This document shows positions 55,359-64,000 of a stretch of DNA of 64,000 bases, in pieces. The notes beneath the pieces are model-generated. The model saw nothing but the letters and a program-made list of their open reading frames with translations, made no database searches and was not told where the DNA came from. Position 1 is the stretch's first letter. Every line of letters starts with the position of its first letter. The position numbers and the translations under genes are program-made. The stretch is from positions 372,001-436,000 of the forward strand of contig NZ_JAIEUJ010000001.1 in assembly GCF_019802285.1 (NCBI RefSeq), in the 5' to 3' direction. The DNA comes from Novilysobacter antarcticus (GTDB lineage Bacteria > Pseudomonadota > Gammaproteobacteria > Xanthomonadales > Xanthomonadaceae).

Positions 55359-57233
55359 TCAGCTGGTGTGCGTTGGCAGGTCGACGTCCCAGCGCACACA
55401 GTTACGGCCTTCCGCCTTGGCCCGGTACAGCGCCTCGTCGGCCTGTTGCAGGGCACTGGCGACCTGCGTGCCCCCGTCCAGGTGCAACTGGTGGACGCCG
55501 ATGCTGGCGGTCAGGTGGATCTTCAGGCCGGCCGTCTCGCACGGCGCTTGATCCAGACTTTGGCGCAGCGTTTCGGCGACCCGCAGGGCCGCTTCGCGGT
55601 CCTTGCCGGGCAGGGCGACCACAAACTCCTCTCCACCGAATCGCGCGAACAACGCACTGTGCTCGCGCAAGGCCTGGCCAAGGATATGTGCGCTGAAACG
55701 CAGGCACTCATCGCCAACCAGATGGCCGTGCCGGTCATTAATGTCCTTGAAGTGGTCCAGGTCGATCATCAGCAGTGACAGCGGCTGGTGCAGGCGGTGC
55801 GCCTCGTTCATCAGTTGCTGGAACCGATCCATGAAATGGGCGCGCGTATGCAGTCCGGTGAGGCTGTCGCGTTGGCTGGATTCGCGCAGACGGGCGTGTG
55901 CGTGACCCAATTGGTCGAGCGCCAGCCGCAGCTCGGAGGTACGCTGCTCGACCTTCTGCGCCAGTTCTTCGCGGCCGGCGCGGATGATGCGCTCGTTCTC
56001 GTGCCGCAACGCGGAGTAGCGGTAGCTGAGTGCGATGGACAGCAGCAGCATCTCGGTGGCCGAGCCGATCTGCACGCCGTATTCGGTGATGAAGGTTTTC
56101 GGCAACACGCCAAACGCCAGCGCGGCGAACATGCCGGTCCCAACCAGGAACAGGGCCCAGGCGAGCAGGAAGATCCGCGCAGGTTTGTAGCCCCGCGCGG
56201 TCACCACGATCGCCTCGATCGCGATCCAGGCAATGCTGACGAATACGGCAGCCGAGGCAAGCGGCGTCGCGATGCGGTAGGGAAGCCAGACCGAGGCGAC
56301 TCCCAGCACCACGAAGAACGCGATCATTGCCAGGCCGACCAGATCTCCCAACCGCCAGCGCTGGCGCAACTCCAGGAAATAGCGTGCGAACTGCTGCATG
56401 CCGATCTGGGCCAGGCAGATCGACAGGGGCACGGCCTTGTCCGCCAGCCACGGAGATTTCGGCCACAGGTATTCAAAGCCGAGGCCGTTGAGCGTGAACA
56501 GCACCAGCCCGAACGCGGAGATGTGCAGCAGGTACCAGAAGTAGCTGGGGTCGTGCAGCCGCAACCACAGCACGAGGTTGTAGAAAAACAGCGCCAGCAG
56601 GATGCCGTAATACAGGCCGATGCCGAACTGGGCATCGCGCGACACCTCGGCGAACGCTCCCGGCGTGTACAGCCACAGCGGCACCTGCATTGAGCTCTGG
56701 CTGCTGACGCGCACCAGCAGGTCGACCGGCGGTCCCGGTGGCACGTTGACCCAGAAATTCGGCATCCGGTAGCGGATGCTGCGCGCCTCGAAGGGCAGGG
56801 CGTCTCCACCGATGTGGGTATCGACGCGGCCATCGGCATGCAGGATGTGCACCTCGATGTGGTCGCTCAGCGCGTATTTCTGGACCAGCAGCCAACGTGG
56901 CTCGCGCGCGTTGGAGTTGACCATGCGCACATGGAACCAGAGCGCTCCAGGCTGGAATCCAAACGCAGTCTTGTTGTCGGGCAGCGCAACGAAGCCACCC
57001 GAGTCCAGTACCTTGCGCGCGGCGACGAGGTCGTCCTGGCCTTCCAGGTCGTGGTACACGCTGACGTAGGGCGTGAGTTCAAGGCGCGAGGTCTGGATGT
57101 CCAGCTGCAGCACCGGGCGCGCGGCGTCGGGATCGACCTTGGCAAGGGGCGCCGCATGCAGAGCCACGGACACGCTCGCGAGTGCCAGCCACGCCAGCAC
57201 GCCGCGCCATCCCGACAGCTTCCTGCCCTTCAT
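55359..57233 (-). CDS. Membrane diguanylate cyclase (7TMR-DISM, GGEEF)
   Basis: The 624-residue product has a signal peptide, a periplasmic 7TMR-DISMED2-like domain (~45-195), seven hydrophobic helices (~205-415), a coiled coil (ENERIIRAGREELAQKVEQR) and a GGDEF domain with signature GGEEF near residue 533. The catalytic residues are intact, and no RxxD inhibitory site is found at the usual distance. It probably makes c-di-GMP in response to an external ligand. It is convergent with hutH (7-nt gap) and paralogous to the 17938 gene. Confidence 0.88.
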   Translation of the reverse strand: MKGRKLSGWRGVLAWLALASVSVALHAAPLAKVDPDAARPVLQLDIQTSRLELTPYVSVYHDLEGQDDLVAARKVLDSGGFVALPDNKTAFGFQPGALWFHVRMVNSNAREPRWLLVQKYALSDHIEVHILHADGRVDTHIGGDALPFEARSIRYRMPNFWVNVPPGPPVDLLVRVSSQSSMQVPLWLYTPGAFAEVSRDAQFGIGLYYGILLALFFYNLVLWLRLHDPSYFWYLLHISAFGLVLFTLNGLGFEYLWPKSPWLADKAVPLSICLAQIGMQQFARYFLELRQRWRLGDLVGLAMIAFFVVLGVASVWLPYRIATPLASAAVFVSIAWIAIEAIVVTARGYKPARIFLLAWALFLVGTGMFAALAFGVLPKTFITEYGVQIGSATEMLLLSIALSYRYSALRHENERIIRAGREELAQKVEQRTSELRLALDQLGHAHARLRESSQRDSLTGLHTRAHFMDRFQQLMNEAHRLHQPLSLLMIDLDHFKDINDRHGHLVGDECLRFSAHILGQALREHSALFARFGGEEFVVALPGKDREAALRVAETLRQSLDQAPCETAGLKIHLTASIGVHQLHLDGGTQVASALQQADEALYRAKAEGRNCVRWDVDLPTHTS

Positions 57234-57343
57234 CGGATATCCCCGTTTCTGCCTTTGCGATCTCCTGCTCGCCGACCCCCGCGCGTGCCGCGATTCCTAC
57301 AGGCGGTGCTTGTCCCCAATGGAATGCTACCCCTGCAAACCCC

Positions 57344-57398
57344 TTGACGGAACAACAGGTGTGACATAACGTAACAGCACGTTATTACATTGTTACAG
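57344..57398 (+). promoter_or_regulatory. Promoter and palindromic operator candidate of the TrpR-like/his genes
   Basis: TTGACG at 57344-57349 is a good -35 box. ATAACGT (57366-57372) and ACGTTAT (57379-57385) form a perfect 7-bp inverted repeat with a 6-nt spacer that covers the expected -10 position; a further GTAACA/TGTTAC pair lies within and just after it. The AT-rich stretch stands out from its surroundings. Autoregulation by the TrpR-like protein encoded 20 nt downstream is inferred. Confidence 0.55.
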
Positions 57399-57403
57399 CT
57401 TAC

Positions 57404-57727
57404 ATGAAGCGACAAGCAAGCGATTCGCACGATCCGGCAGACGATCTGGATGCACTTTCCGACGCGCTCAGCGCCCTGCAAGGCAGCGCCGATGTTCGCG
57501 CCTTCCTGCTCGATCTGTGCACGCCGGCAGAACTGGAGGCGATGGCGGGTCGCTGGCGGGTCGTGCCGTTGCTGTTGCAGGGCATCCCCTACCGCGAGAT
57601 CCACTCGCGCACCCAGGTCAGCGTCACCACCATCGGGCGGGTCGCCCGGACCATTGACCACGGCGCCGGCGGCTATGCGGCAGCAATCCGCCACAGCCAC
57701 CCAGAGCTGCATCCAGGCGATGCCTGA
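57404..57727 (+). CDS. TrpR-like transcriptional regulator (YerC/YecD type)
   Basis: The 107-residue protein belongs to the Trp repressor fold group: FLLDLCTPAELEAMAGRWRVVPLL followed by the helix-turn-helix GIPYREIHSRTQVSVTTIGRVAR. It is of the YerC/YecD branch, not the tryptophan repressor itself. It stands 93 nt in front of hisG in the same direction, so control of histidine synthesis is a reasonable inference; no His-rich attenuator peptide is found in the region. The ATG has no clear ribosome binding site. Confidence 0.85.
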   Translation: MKRQASDSHDPADDLDALSDALSALQGSADVRAFLLDLCTPAELEAMAGRWRVVPLLLQGIPYREIHSRTQVSVTTIGRVARTIDHGAGGYAAAIRHSHPELHPGDA

Positions 57728-57820
57728 ATCGCCCGACGCGAGCTTCTCGACCTTTCGTTCCTCCCCCATTTCGCCATTGCGTCGCTGCCCCGGGCACGAT
57801 GCACGCTTCCGGATTTCCCC

Positions 57821-58732
57821 ATGACTCCACAAGTTCCTGCCGGCCGCGATCGACTGCGTATCGCCATCCAGAAAAATGGCCGCCTTGCCGAGCCCGCGCG
57901 GGCCCTGCTTGCCTCCTGCGGCATGAGCTGGCGGGAAAGCCGCGACCGGCTGTTCTGTTACGGCGAGTCGCTGCCGGTCGATTTGCTTCTGGTGCGCGAC
58001 GACGACATTCCCGGATTGATCGCCGACGGTGTCTGCGACCTGGGCATCGTCGGGCGCAACGTGATGGCCGAGCAGGATGGCGCGCGGCGGGCGTCCGGAG
58101 CGGCTCCGGCCTTCCGCGAGTGGCGGGCGCTGGGTTTCGGTGATTGCCACCTGGCACTGGCGATACCCGAAGGTGAGGAGTGGAAGTCGCCGGCGCAGCT
58201 GGCCGGCAAGCGCATCGCGACCAGCTACCCGGCGCTTCTGTCGGAATGGCTGGCGCGTGAGGGCATCGACGCCGAGGTGGTACTGCTGTCCGGTTCGGTG
58301 GAGATTGCACCGCGGCTGGGGCAGGCGGATGCGATCTGCGATCTGGTATCCAGCGGCGCAACACTGGCGGCAAACCAGTTGAAACCTGTGGTCACGCTGT
58401 TTGAGAGCGAAGCAGTGCTCGCCGGCCCGATGCACGAACTGGACGCCGCGCGTGGCGAGCTGGTGGACCTGTTGCTGCGGCGGCTGGATGGCGCGCTGCG
58501 TATCCGCAACAGCAAGCTGCTGTTGTTCCAGGCCACGCGTGAGAGCCTGCCGGAGCTGCTGCCATTGCTGCCCGATGCCGAGGCGCCGACGATCATGCAG
58601 GTGGACGGTGCGGATCGCCTGGCGCTGCAGGCGCTATGCCATGGCCACTTGACCTGGCAGCGGCTGGAGGATCTCAAGCGCGCCGGGGCCATGGGCCTGA
58701 TGGTGTTGCCGGTGGAAGGGATGCTGGCATGA
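57821..58732 (+). CDS. hisG: ATP phosphoribosyltransferase
   Basis: The 303-residue enzyme of long HisG type starts histidine synthesis from ATP and PRPP. Visible are [40 protein letters not shown], the PRPP loop [27 protein letters not shown] and a C-terminal regulatory ACT-like domain that in this family senses histidine. The stop overlaps the hisD start by 4 nt. Confidence 0.97.
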   Translation: MTPQVPAGRDRLRIAIQKNGRLAEPARALLASCGMSWRESRDRLFCYGESLPVDLLLVRDDDIPGLIADGVCDLGIVGRNVMAEQDGARRASGAAPAFREWRALGFGDCHLALAIPEGEEWKSPAQLAGKRIATSYPALLSEWLAREGIDAEVVLLSGSVEIAPRLGQADAICDLVSSGATLAANQLKPVVTLFESEAVLAGPMHELDAARGELVDLLLRRLDGALRIRNSKLLLFQATRESLPELLPLLPDAEAPTIMQVDGADRLALQALCHGHLTWQRLEDLKRAGAMGLMVLPVEGMLA

Positions 58733-60057
58733 GCGGGGCATCCATCGCGGCGATCAGTCCGCAAAATCGCCTGCAGTGGAACGCGCTGGATCCGGCAGCA
58801 CGCGCAAATGCGCTGAGGCGGCCGGCACAGGTCGATGGTGGGAAGACGGCAGCCGCGGTGGCGGCGCTGATCGAGGAAGTCCGGTTGGGCGGCGACGTTG
58901 CGCTGCGCGCGCTGACGGCCCGTTTTGACGGCGTTGATATTGATAGCTTCGCGGTGTCCGCGGACGAATTTGCGGCGGCACAGGCGCAGGTCGCGCCGGC
59001 CCTACGCGATGCCATCGTCGAGGCGGCGGCACGCATCGAGAAGTTCCACGCCGCCGGCATGACCCGACCCTACGCGGTGGATACCGCACCGGGGGTGCGC
59101 TGCGAGCGCGTGCTGCGGCCGATCCAGCGGGTCGGTCTGTACGTGCCGGCAGGCTCTGCGCCGCTGCCCTCGACAGCGCTGATGCTGGGTGTCCCGGCCC
59201 GCCTGGCCGGCTGCCCCGATGTCGTGCTGTGCACGCCGCCACGCGTCGACGGCAGCGTGGATCCCGCCGTGCTGGTGGCCGCGGCAACCTGCGGCATCGA
59301 CCGGGTATTCAAGCTCGGCGGCGTGCAGGCCATCGCCGCCATGGCGCTGGGCACCGCGAGCGTGCCGGCGTGCGACAAGCTGTTCGGCCCCGGCAATGCC
59401 TACGTGACCGAGGCCAAGCGCCAGGTCGCGCAACTGGAGCGGGGCGTGGGCATCGACATGCCGGCAGGTCCCTCCGAGGTGCTGGTGATCGCCGATGCCG
59501 GTGCCAACCCCGATTTCGTCGCCGCCGACCTGCTGTCCCAGGCCGAGCATGGACCCGACTCGCAGGTGATCCTGATCAGCGATGACGCCGATCTGATCGA
59601 GCGCGTCATTGACCGGATCGGGATCCAGTTGCTGGAACTGCCGCGGCAGGAGACCGCGCGCCGGGCATTGCAGTCGGCCCGGATGATCCAAGTGGCCGCA
59701 CTGGAGGATGCCTTCGCGATCAGCAATGACTATGCGCCCGAACATCTGATCCTCGCGCTGCGCGACGCCCGCCGCTGGTTGCCCTCGGTGAGCGTTGCGG
59801 GATCGGTCTTTCTGGGTGACTGGGCGCCCGAGGCGCTGGGAGATTACTGCAGCGGCACCAACCATGTGCTGCCGACCAGCGGAGCGGCGCGGTTCGTTGG
59901 CGGGCTCAACGTCGCCAGCTTCCAGCTTGCGATCACGGTGCAGGAAGTGGACCGGCAGGGCCTGCGCGCGATTGGTCCCTGCGCGGTCGAGCTGGCCAGC
60001 GCGGAGGGCCTGGACGCCCATCGCCTGGCCGTGTCACGCCGGTTGGATGCATCGTGA
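58729..60057 (+). CDS. hisD: Histidinol dehydrogenase
   Basis: The 442-residue zinc enzyme begins at ATG 58729 inside the hisG end. Motifs include [69 protein letters not shown] and [10 protein letters not shown] with the zinc-ligand Gln/His pair. It oxidises histidinol to histidine in two NAD-dependent steps. Confidence 0.97.
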   Translation: MSGASIAAISPQNRLQWNALDPAARANALRRPAQVDGGKTAAAVAALIEEVRLGGDVALRALTARFDGVDIDSFAVSADEFAAAQAQVAPALRDAIVEAAARIEKFHAAGMTRPYAVDTAPGVRCERVLRPIQRVGLYVPAGSAPLPSTALMLGVPARLAGCPDVVLCTPPRVDGSVDPAVLVAAATCGIDRVFKLGGVQAIAAMALGTASVPACDKLFGPGNAYVTEAKRQVAQLERGVGIDMPAGPSEVLVIADAGANPDFVAADLLSQAEHGPDSQVILISDDADLIERVIDRIGIQLLELPRQETARRALQSARMIQVAALEDAFAISNDYAPEHLILALRDARRWLPSVSVAGSVFLGDWAPEALGDYCSGTNHVLPTSGAARFVGGLNVASFQLAITVQEVDRQGLRAIGPCAVELASAEGLDAHRLAVSRRLDAS

Positions 60058-61169
60058 ACGCGTCCCTTCGCGAAGGTGACCCGGTGCGACTGGTGCGAGC
60101 CGACCTCGCGGGTTTCGGGGGTTATGCGTCCGCCCGCACCGCCGGGTTGGACGGTGACACCTGGCTCAACGCCAACGAATCTCCGTGGCCCAATGCTGCC
60201 GATGCCGACGGTGCCCTGCGTCGCTATCCCGAGCCCCAGCCTGCTGCATTGCGCGCATTGTTGGCCGAACTCTACGGCTGCGACGCCGATCGCCTTCTGG
60301 TCGGGCGCGGCAGTGACGAGGCCATCGATCTGCTGGTTCGCGCGCTGTGCCGGCCCGGCGGCGACGCGGTGCTGATCACCCCGCCGACTTTCGGCATGTA
60401 TGCGGTCAGTGCGCGCCTGCATGGCACGGCGGTGATCGAGGTTCCCTTGCTGGATACCGAAGCGTCGCGCAGGGAAGACTGGTTTAAAGCCGACTTTGCG
60501 GCCATCAGGCGCGCGGCAACCGCCGGTCCGGTGAAGATCGTGTTCCTCTGCTCGCCAGGCAATCCGACCGGCGCGGCACTGCCGTTGTCAGAGGTGGAAG
60601 CGCTCGCGCATTCATTGCAGGACCGCGCGCTGGTCGTGGTCGATGAGGCCTATGGCGAGTTCAGCGAGGTCGCCTCGGCGGCGTCCTTGATCGACCGCCA
60701 ACCCAATATTGCCGTGCTGCGAACCCTGTCCAAGGCGCATGCGCTGGCGGGCGCCCGTATTGGCAGTGTGATCGCGGACGCCGGCCTGATCGCGGTGCTT
60801 CGGCGCTGCCAGGCCCCGTATCCCTTGCCGGCGCCCTGCATCGAGGTGGCCTGCCGGACGCTCGATGCCGAGGCTCGCGCGCGCACCGATGCCGGCGTTG
60901 CCGTGGTCCTCGCCGAGCGCGAGCGTCTGCGCGCGGCGCTGGCGCAAAGCGCGGCCGTCCGGCGGGCATATCCCTCGCAGGCCAACTTCCTGCTGGTGCG
61001 GTTCCATGATCCCGACGCGGCGATGGACCGCCTGCTCGACGCCGGCATTGTGGTCCGCGACCAGCGCGCCGCCACCGGGCTGGGCGATGCGCTGCGGATC
61101 ACCGTTGGCACCCCCGAACAGAACAACCGCGTCATTGACGCCATCAACGACTTGGAGAGTACGCAATGA
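60054..61169 (+). CDS. hisC: Histidinol-phosphate aminotransferase
   Basis: The 371-residue PLP enzyme starts at GTG 60054, overlapping hisD by 4 nt. It has [46 protein letters not shown], and the PLP lysine in [14 protein letters not shown]. It converts imidazole-acetol phosphate to histidinol phosphate. Confidence 0.97.
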   Translation: MNASLREGDPVRLVRADLAGFGGYASARTAGLDGDTWLNANESPWPNAADADGALRRYPEPQPAALRALLAELYGCDADRLLVGRGSDEAIDLLVRALCRPGGDAVLITPPTFGMYAVSARLHGTAVIEVPLLDTEASRREDWFKADFAAIRRAATAGPVKIVFLCSPGNPTGAALPLSEVEALAHSLQDRALVVVDEAYGEFSEVASAASLIDRQPNIAVLRTLSKAHALAGARIGSVIADAGLIAVLRRCQAPYPLPAPCIEVACRTLDAEARARTDAGVAVVLAERERLRAALAQSAAVRRAYPSQANFLLVRFHDPDAAMDRLLDAGIVVRDQRAATGLGDALRITVGTPEQNNRVIDAINDLESTQ

Positions 61170-62248
61170 GTGGTCTGACGCCGATCCTGTTCGTGGACCG
61201 TGACGGCACCCTGGTCGAGGAGCCGGAAGATTTCCAGCTCGACAGCCTCGGCAAGCTGCGTCTGGTGGCGGACGTGGTGCCGGCGATGCTGAAGTTGCGC
61301 GATGCGGGTTACCAGTTCGTCATGGTCACCAATCAGGATGGTCTGGGCTCCGAGGCATTCCCGCAGGAGGCGTTCGACGGTCCGCAGCACCTGATGATGC
61401 AGATCCTGGAGAGCCAGGGAATCACGTTCCGCGAGGTGCTGATCGACACGAGCTGGCCGGCCGACAACGCGCCCACGCGCAAGCCCGGAATCGGCCTGGC
61501 CCAGCACCTGCTGAAGGACCGTGACATCGACTGGAAACGATCGGCGATGGTCGGAGATCGCGAAACCGACAACGGCTTCGCCCGCAACATGGGCATCCGT
61601 GCATTCCAGCTGCGCACCGAACAGTTCGGTGGCGAGTGGGATTGGCCCGGCATCGCCCATGAGCTGGCCGATGCGCCACGCCGTGCCGTGGTCACCCGCG
61701 ACACCCGCGAGACACGCATCCGCGTCGAGGTTGACCTGGACCGGGTTGCCGAGCCGCAGGTGACGACCGGCTTGGGGTTCTTCGACCACATGCTCGAGCA
61801 GATCGGCAAGCATGGCGGTTTCGCCCTGAAGTTGGAGTGTGAGGGCGATCTGCATGTGGATGAACACCACACCATCGAGGACAGTGCGCTGGCGCTGGGC
61901 CAGGCGCTGCGCGAGGCGCTCGGCGACAAGCGTGGGATCGGCCGCTACGGATTCACCCTGCCGATGGACGAGACACTGGCGAGCGCTGCGTTGGACTTCT
62001 CGGGCCGACCCTATTTCGTATTCGAAGGTGATTTCCAGCGAGAGATGATCGGCGACATGCCGACCGAACTGGTGCCGCATTTCTTCCGCTCCCTGTGCGA
62101 AGGCGGCGGGATCAACCTCAACCTGTCGGTCAAGGGCGACAACGACCACCACAAAGTCGAGGCCAGCTTCAAGGCGCTGGCGCGCACGCTGCGCCAGGCG
62201 ATTCGCCGCGAGGGCCGCGAACTGCCGAGCACCAAGGGCCGACTGTGA
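61166..62248 (+). CDS. hisB: Bifunctional histidinol-phosphatase/imidazoleglycerol-phosphate dehydratase
   Basis: The 360-residue fusion has an N-terminal HAD phosphatase ([34 protein letters not shown] form [12 protein letters not shown]) to about residue 165 and a C-terminal dehydratase ([47 protein letters not shown]). The two-domain form is usual in gammaproteobacteria. Both ends overlap neighbours by 4 nt. Confidence 0.97.
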   Translation: MSGLTPILFVDRDGTLVEEPEDFQLDSLGKLRLVADVVPAMLKLRDAGYQFVMVTNQDGLGSEAFPQEAFDGPQHLMMQILESQGITFREVLIDTSWPADNAPTRKPGIGLAQHLLKDRDIDWKRSAMVGDRETDNGFARNMGIRAFQLRTEQFGGEWDWPGIAHELADAPRRAVVTRDTRETRIRVEVDLDRVAEPQVTTGLGFFDHMLEQIGKHGGFALKLECEGDLHVDEHHTIEDSALALGQALREALGDKRGIGRYGFTLPMDETLASAALDFSGRPYFVFEGDFQREMIGDMPTELVPHFFRSLCEGGGINLNLSVKGDNDHHKVEASFKALARTLRQAIRREGRELPSTKGRL

Positions 62249-62862
62249 GCGCGACGGTTCTGGTCGATGCGGGTGGCGCCAACCTGGGGTCGGTGCGTTA
62301 CGCGCTCGAACGGCTGGGCGCGGACCTGCGGGTCAGCCGCGATGCGGCGGAAATTGCCGCCGCGAGCCGGGTGATCCTGCCCGGTGTCGGTGCCGCGGCG
62401 TCGGGCATGGCGCTGCTTCGCGAGCGTGATCTCCTCAAGGTATTGCGCGAGCTGACGCAGCCGCTGCTGGGCATCTGCCTGGGCATGCAGCTGCTTTACG
62501 AGGGCTCCGAGGAGGGCGGCGTCGAGTGCCTCGGGCTGATTCCGGGCACCGTGCGCAAGCTGACCGCGTCACCTGCCCGCGACGGCAAGCCCGCCATCCG
62601 GGTGCCGCACATGGGCTGGAACACCCTTCAACTGCGCCAATCTGATCCGCTTCTGGCGGGCATCGGTGACGGCGCGCATGTGTATTTCGTCCACAGCTAC
62701 GCTGCACCTGTTGATGAGCGGACCCTGGCCTCCTGCCAGCACGGCAGCCCCTTCGCCGCTGTGGTACGCAGCGGCAACCGCTACGGGGCGCAGTTTCATC
62801 CCGAGCGCTCGTCGACGGTGGGCATGCGCCTGCTGACCAATTTCCTCAAGATTCCTGCGTGA
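62245..62862 (+). CDS. hisH: Imidazole glycerol phosphate synthase, glutamine amidotransferase subunit
   Basis: The 205-residue subunit starts at GTG 62245. It has the class I amidotransferase residues: oxyanion strand [11 protein letters not shown], nucleophile Cys in [10 protein letters not shown], and the His/Glu pair in QFHPERSS. It supplies ammonia to HisF. A 76-nt gap without recognisable features follows before hisA. Confidence 0.97.
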   Translation: MSATVLVDAGGANLGSVRYALERLGADLRVSRDAAEIAAASRVILPGVGAAASGMALLRERDLLKVLRELTQPLLGICLGMQLLYEGSEEGGVECLGLIPGTVRKLTASPARDGKPAIRVPHMGWNTLQLRQSDPLLAGIGDGAHVYFVHSYAAPVDERTLASCQHGSPFAAVVRSGNRYGAQFHPERSSTVGMRLLTNFLKIPA

Positions 62863-62938
62863 GTGTGTGCGTGCCTTCTGTGGGCATCGTCGCTGCAGCT
62901 CACCGTTGCTGATATCCACGATTTCCGGAGTTGATTCC

Positions 62939-63742
62939 ATGCCTTCGCCCGATCCCCGTCCTTCAGCCGACCGCGCCATGACCCGGCCCGGCGCGGACGC
63001 CTTCGTCGTCTATCCCGCCATTGACGTGCGCAACTGCCGTGTGGTCCGTCTGCAACAAGGCGATTACGACCGCGAAACCCGCTATCCCGACCAGCCCGCA
63101 ATCGTTGCCGCGCGCTATTCCGGGGCCGCGGCGACCTGGCTGCATCTGGTCGATCTCGACGCGGCGCGCGCCGGTGGCTACACCCTGCAGCCGCTGTTGC
63201 GCGAGCTGAAGCGGACCACGAACCTGCAGATCCAGACCGGTGGCGGCGTCCGCGCCGAGTCGGATGTCGAGGCGATCCTGGAGGCTGGCGCCGACCGTGT
63301 CGTGGTGGGTTCATTGGCCGTGCGCGAACCGGAACTGGTGATCCGCTGGATCCACCGCTTCGGCAGCGAGCGCATCACCGTGGCGTTGGATGCACGCCAG
63401 GACGAAGCAGGGCGCTGGCAGTTGCCGACCGCCGGCTGGACCCAAGCCAGCGATGTGTCGCTGGAATCATTGCTGTCGCGCTACGCCGGCGAAGGCCTGC
63501 GCCACCTGCTGTGCACCGACATCGCCCGTGACGGGATGATGGCCGGCCCCAACCTGGACTTCTATCGCCATCTGCTCGCGCTGGCACCGGACATGCAGTT
63601 GCAGGCTTCCGGCGGTGTGCGCGACACCGCCGACATCGTTGCCGCGCGCGACGCTGGCTGCAGCGGTGCGATCCTGGGCAAGGCGTTGCTGGACGGTCGG
63701 CTCGACCTGACCGCAGCACTGGCCGAGGAACGCCCGTGCTGA
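62939..63742 (+). CDS. hisA: Phosphoribosylformimino-AICAR ribotide isomerase
   Basis: ATG 62939 has GGAG 9 nt upstream and gives 267 residues with a non-conserved lead of about 22 residues before [20 protein letters not shown] 62978 is an alternative start. The TIM barrel shows the first catalytic Asp in [33 protein letters not shown] with the second Asp, and [12 protein letters not shown]. It overlaps hisF by 7 nt. Confidence 0.95.
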   Translation: MPSPDPRPSADRAMTRPGADAFVVYPAIDVRNCRVVRLQQGDYDRETRYPDQPAIVAARYSGAAATWLHLVDLDAARAGGYTLQPLLRELKRTTNLQIQTGGGVRAESDVEAILEAGADRVVVGSLAVREPELVIRWIHRFGSERITVALDARQDEAGRWQLPTAGWTQASDVSLESLLSRYAGEGLRHLLCTDIARDGMMAGPNLDFYRHLLALAPDMQLQASGGVRDTADIVAARDAGCSGAILGKALLDGRLDLTAALAEERPC

Positions 63743-64000
63743 GCCGGCGCATCATTCCCTGCCTTGACGTCTCCGACGGCCGGGTGGTCAAAGGCGTGCA
63801 ATTCCGCGGCCACGTCGATGTCGGCGATATCGTCGAGCTCGCCATGCGCTACCGCGACGCCGGGGCGGATGAGCTGGTGTTCTACGACATCACCGCCAGT
63901 CCGCAAGGACGGCACGTGGACAAGGAGTGGGTCGAGCGCATCGCGCGGGTCATCGATATCCCGTTCTGCGTCGCCGGTGGCATCCGCAGCGTGGCTGACG
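63736..64000 (+). CDS. hisF: Imidazole glycerol phosphate synthase, cyclase subunit (3' end outside window)
   Basis: From GTG 63736 the visible 88 codons read [33 protein letters not shown] and [11 protein letters not shown], the N-terminal half of HisF with the catalytic Asp in CLDV and the phosphate-binding VAGGI. The frame is open to the window end. Confidence 0.95.
   Translation, partial: MLSRRIIPCLDVSDGRVVKGVQFRGHVDVGDIVELAMRYRDAGADELVFYDITASPQGRHVDKEWVERIARVIDIPFCVAGGIRSVAD

Noticed and set aside
57728-57820. Histidine attenuator leader before hisG
   Set aside because: No short frame with consecutive His codons and no terminator hairpin is present in this gap.

Overview
The window looks like a chromosomal segment of a GC-rich gammaproteobacterium of the Xanthomonadaceae (Lysobacter/Luteimonas/Xanthomonas-like). 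The main reasons are an arginine cluster that uses N-acetylornithine carbamoyltransferase and a fused N-acetylglutamate synthase/kinase, a FimX-type degenerate GGDEF-EAL protein, a DksA with a long Lys/Ala-rich tail, and attC sites of the type seen in Xanthomonas cassette arrays. No rRNA, CRISPR array, phage or insertion sequence was recognised. LAYOUT: 1-2.5 kb, two tandem Tat-exported TldD/PmbA-like proteins (the first cut by the window edge). 2.7-7 kb, tRNA-Ala(CGC), rnd, and divergently a TPR/FGE-like lipoprotein followed by an M48 protease. 7-10.4 kb, polyhydroxyalkanoate genes phaR and phaB, gluQ, htpX. 10.4-14.3 kb, fimX, then epmB divergent from its substrate gene efp. 14.3-19.7 kb, MTA/SAH deaminase, ubiG, a gph/mupP-type phosphatase, a squalene/phytoene-synthase-like protein and a membrane diguanylate cyclase. 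19.7-25.5 kb, yidD-pyrC-M23 lipoprotein on the minus strand, dksA, sufE, cysS. 26.3-33.5 kb, the arginine cluster argF'-argG-argE-argB/A-argC-argH. 33.5-38.1 kb, a ygiB/ygiC-like pair and proBA. 38.2-41.1 kb, a large lipoprotein with a VWD-like domain and four tandem 88-residue repeats. 41.1-46.5 kb, a tight minus-strand operon: DUF2231 protein, PQQ sugar-dehydrogenase-like lipoprotein, acetate kinase and phosphoketolase. 46.7-51.6 kb, csaA and then a run of low-GC cassette genes, most of them separated by attC recombination sites, with no visible integron integrase (a CALIN-like array), ending beside tRNA-Pro(CGG). 52-57.2 kb, hisS overlapping a histidine ammonia-lyase homologue, then a second membrane diguanylate cyclase. 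57.4-64 kb, a TrpR-like regulator with a palindromic operator candidate followed by hisG-D-C-B-H-A-F, with hisF cut by the window end. HOW THE GENES WORK TOGETHER: the arg cluster holds every step from glutamate acetylation to argininosuccinate cleavage except the acetylornithine aminotransferase. proBA supplies the first two proline steps. xfp plus ackA form a phosphoketolase bypass that yields acetate and ATP. epmB modifies the EF-P encoded next to it. The his genes are translationally coupled by 4-7 nt overlaps. Most of the window is core housekeeping; the accessory parts are the attC cassette array and the VWD-repeat lipoprotein.
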